Positions 63,597 through 64,000 of a DNA stretch of 64,000 nt are shown in pieces. Source of the stretch: Lachnospiraceae bacterium (GTDB taxonomy: Bacteria; Bacillota; Clostridia; Lachnospirales; Lachnospiraceae); contig JAIDHX010000019.1 in NCBI GenBank assembly GCA_029053015.1, positions 1 through 64,000 of the forward strand, given 5' to 3'. The notes below the pieces were generated by a model that saw nothing but the letters and a program-made list of their open reading frames with translations, had not been told where the DNA came from and searched no databases. A program made the translations under genes and the position numbers. Numbering within the stretch: position 1 is the stretch's first letter; each line of letters starts with the position of its first letter.

Positions 63597-64000
63597 ATGA
63601 AAATTCAAAAGCAAAAAGAACAACCAAAAGAAATTAGAAGAATTTGCATGGTTTCATCAGCGGTCTTTAGTGCGGCATCTTGCATATATGGTTGGACAGC
63701 ACCTATAGGTGCTGCATTAGGATTGGCTGCGAGTTTGACTGAAGACATAAAGATTGAAAATAAGGAAGAATTTTCCAAAGTAGTAGAAAGAGCTTTACAA
63801 CGTACAAAAACAAGTCTGCATTTTGATTATAAAAAAGCTATATTAGATGAACTTTGTACAATGGAAATAGAGCCAGACACTTTAAGTGAATTAATAAAGA
63901 GAACAGAAACATATCAAAAAACGTATTGTACACAAAAGGATATTAAAGAAATTATAAGTGTTTTTGAAATGAACTTTAGAGATGAAATAGCTAATAATTC
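63597..64000 (+). CDS. 5' part of an unknown gene cut by the window end
   Basis: 134 codons from ATG 63597 are open to the edge. The start MKIQKQKEQPKEIRRICMVSS leads to a hydrophobic Gly/Ala-rich stretch (YGWTAPIGAALGLAASLTEDI), then a charged helical part (FSKVVERALQRTKTSLHFDYKKAILDEL ... LSELIKRTETYQKTYCTQKDIKEIISVFEMNF). This resembles N-terminal regions of large bacterial STAND-type or TPR proteins, but the defining domains lie outside, so this is only a guess. Confidence 0.5.
   Translation, partial: MKIQKQKEQPKEIRRICMVSSAVFSAASCIYGWTAPIGAALGLAASLTEDIKIENKEEFSKVVERALQRTKTSLHFDYKKAILDELCTMEIEPDTLSELIKRTETYQKTYCTQKDIKEIISVFEMNFRDEIANN

Noticed and set aside
1..64000. CRISPR array or cas genes
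   Set aside because: No regularly spaced short repeats or Cas motifs were seen on either strand. The tandem repeats found are protein modules or tRNA-derived.

Overview
The window looks like chromosome of a Gram-positive gut anaerobe of the Clostridia, most likely a Lachnospiraceae member related to Roseburia, Blautia or Eubacterium. The signs are AGGAGG-type ribosome sites, lipobox signal peptides, sugar ABC importers without their own ATPase, QueH, and a mannan-utilisation locus whose gene content matches the pathway known from Roseburia intestinalis. No taxonomic search could be run, so this is inference.

Layout. 1-2.1 kb is AT-rich accessory DNA: an APH(2'')-like kinase, a Cys-rich protein and a HEPN-motif protein. 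2.1-11.7 kb is ordinary chromosome: flavoprotein, MerR regulator, FtsX-type ABC exporter, queH, argS and a glycerol-1-phosphate dehydrogenase homologue. 11.7-44.8 kb is a large beta-mannan/glucomannan locus. A minus-strand MATE gene and a type I toxin-antitoxin-like locus lie within it. 44.8-51.9 kb is housekeeping: formate/nitrite channel, typA/bipA, an SSB-like protein, an ATP:corrinoid adenosyltransferase homologue, a CtpE-like P-type ATPase, tRNA-Val and tRNA-Met. 51.9-64 kb is an AT-rich, decaying accessory region. It starts at a duplicated tRNA-Met 3' end and carries YunG-like and Fic proteins, three zinc-ribbon proteins, a SEL1-repeat protein with a collapsed second copy, a ruined IS110 transposase, a broken DUF2806 gene, and two genes each broken by one in-frame TGA.

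How the mannan genes work together (family knowledge plus inference). Surface GH26-CBM35 and GH5 mannanases and a surface CE17-like esterase cut and deacetylate mannan. A non-catalytic three-repeat lipoprotein probably holds the polymer. Two importers take up oligosaccharides: one has a 1001-aa binding protein, the other a conventional lipoprotein. They probably borrow a shared MsmX-type ATPase encoded elsewhere. Inside the cell a second CE17-type esterase, a GH26 without signal peptide, a GH2 beta-mannosidase, a mannooligosaccharide phosphorylase (GH130_2), a 2-epimerase and a mannosylglucose phosphorylase (GH130_1) yield mannose-1-phosphate and glucose. A GH94 phosphorylase handles the beta-glucosyl part of glucomannan. 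A LacI-family regulator sits in the middle of this block.

The least understood pieces are the NHL-TPR / YIP1 / DUF5696 trio between the two permease pairs, the oversized binding protein without a lipobox, the three-repeat surface lipoprotein, and the toxin locus, where the toxin transcript and its antisense RNA start with nearly the same sequence.
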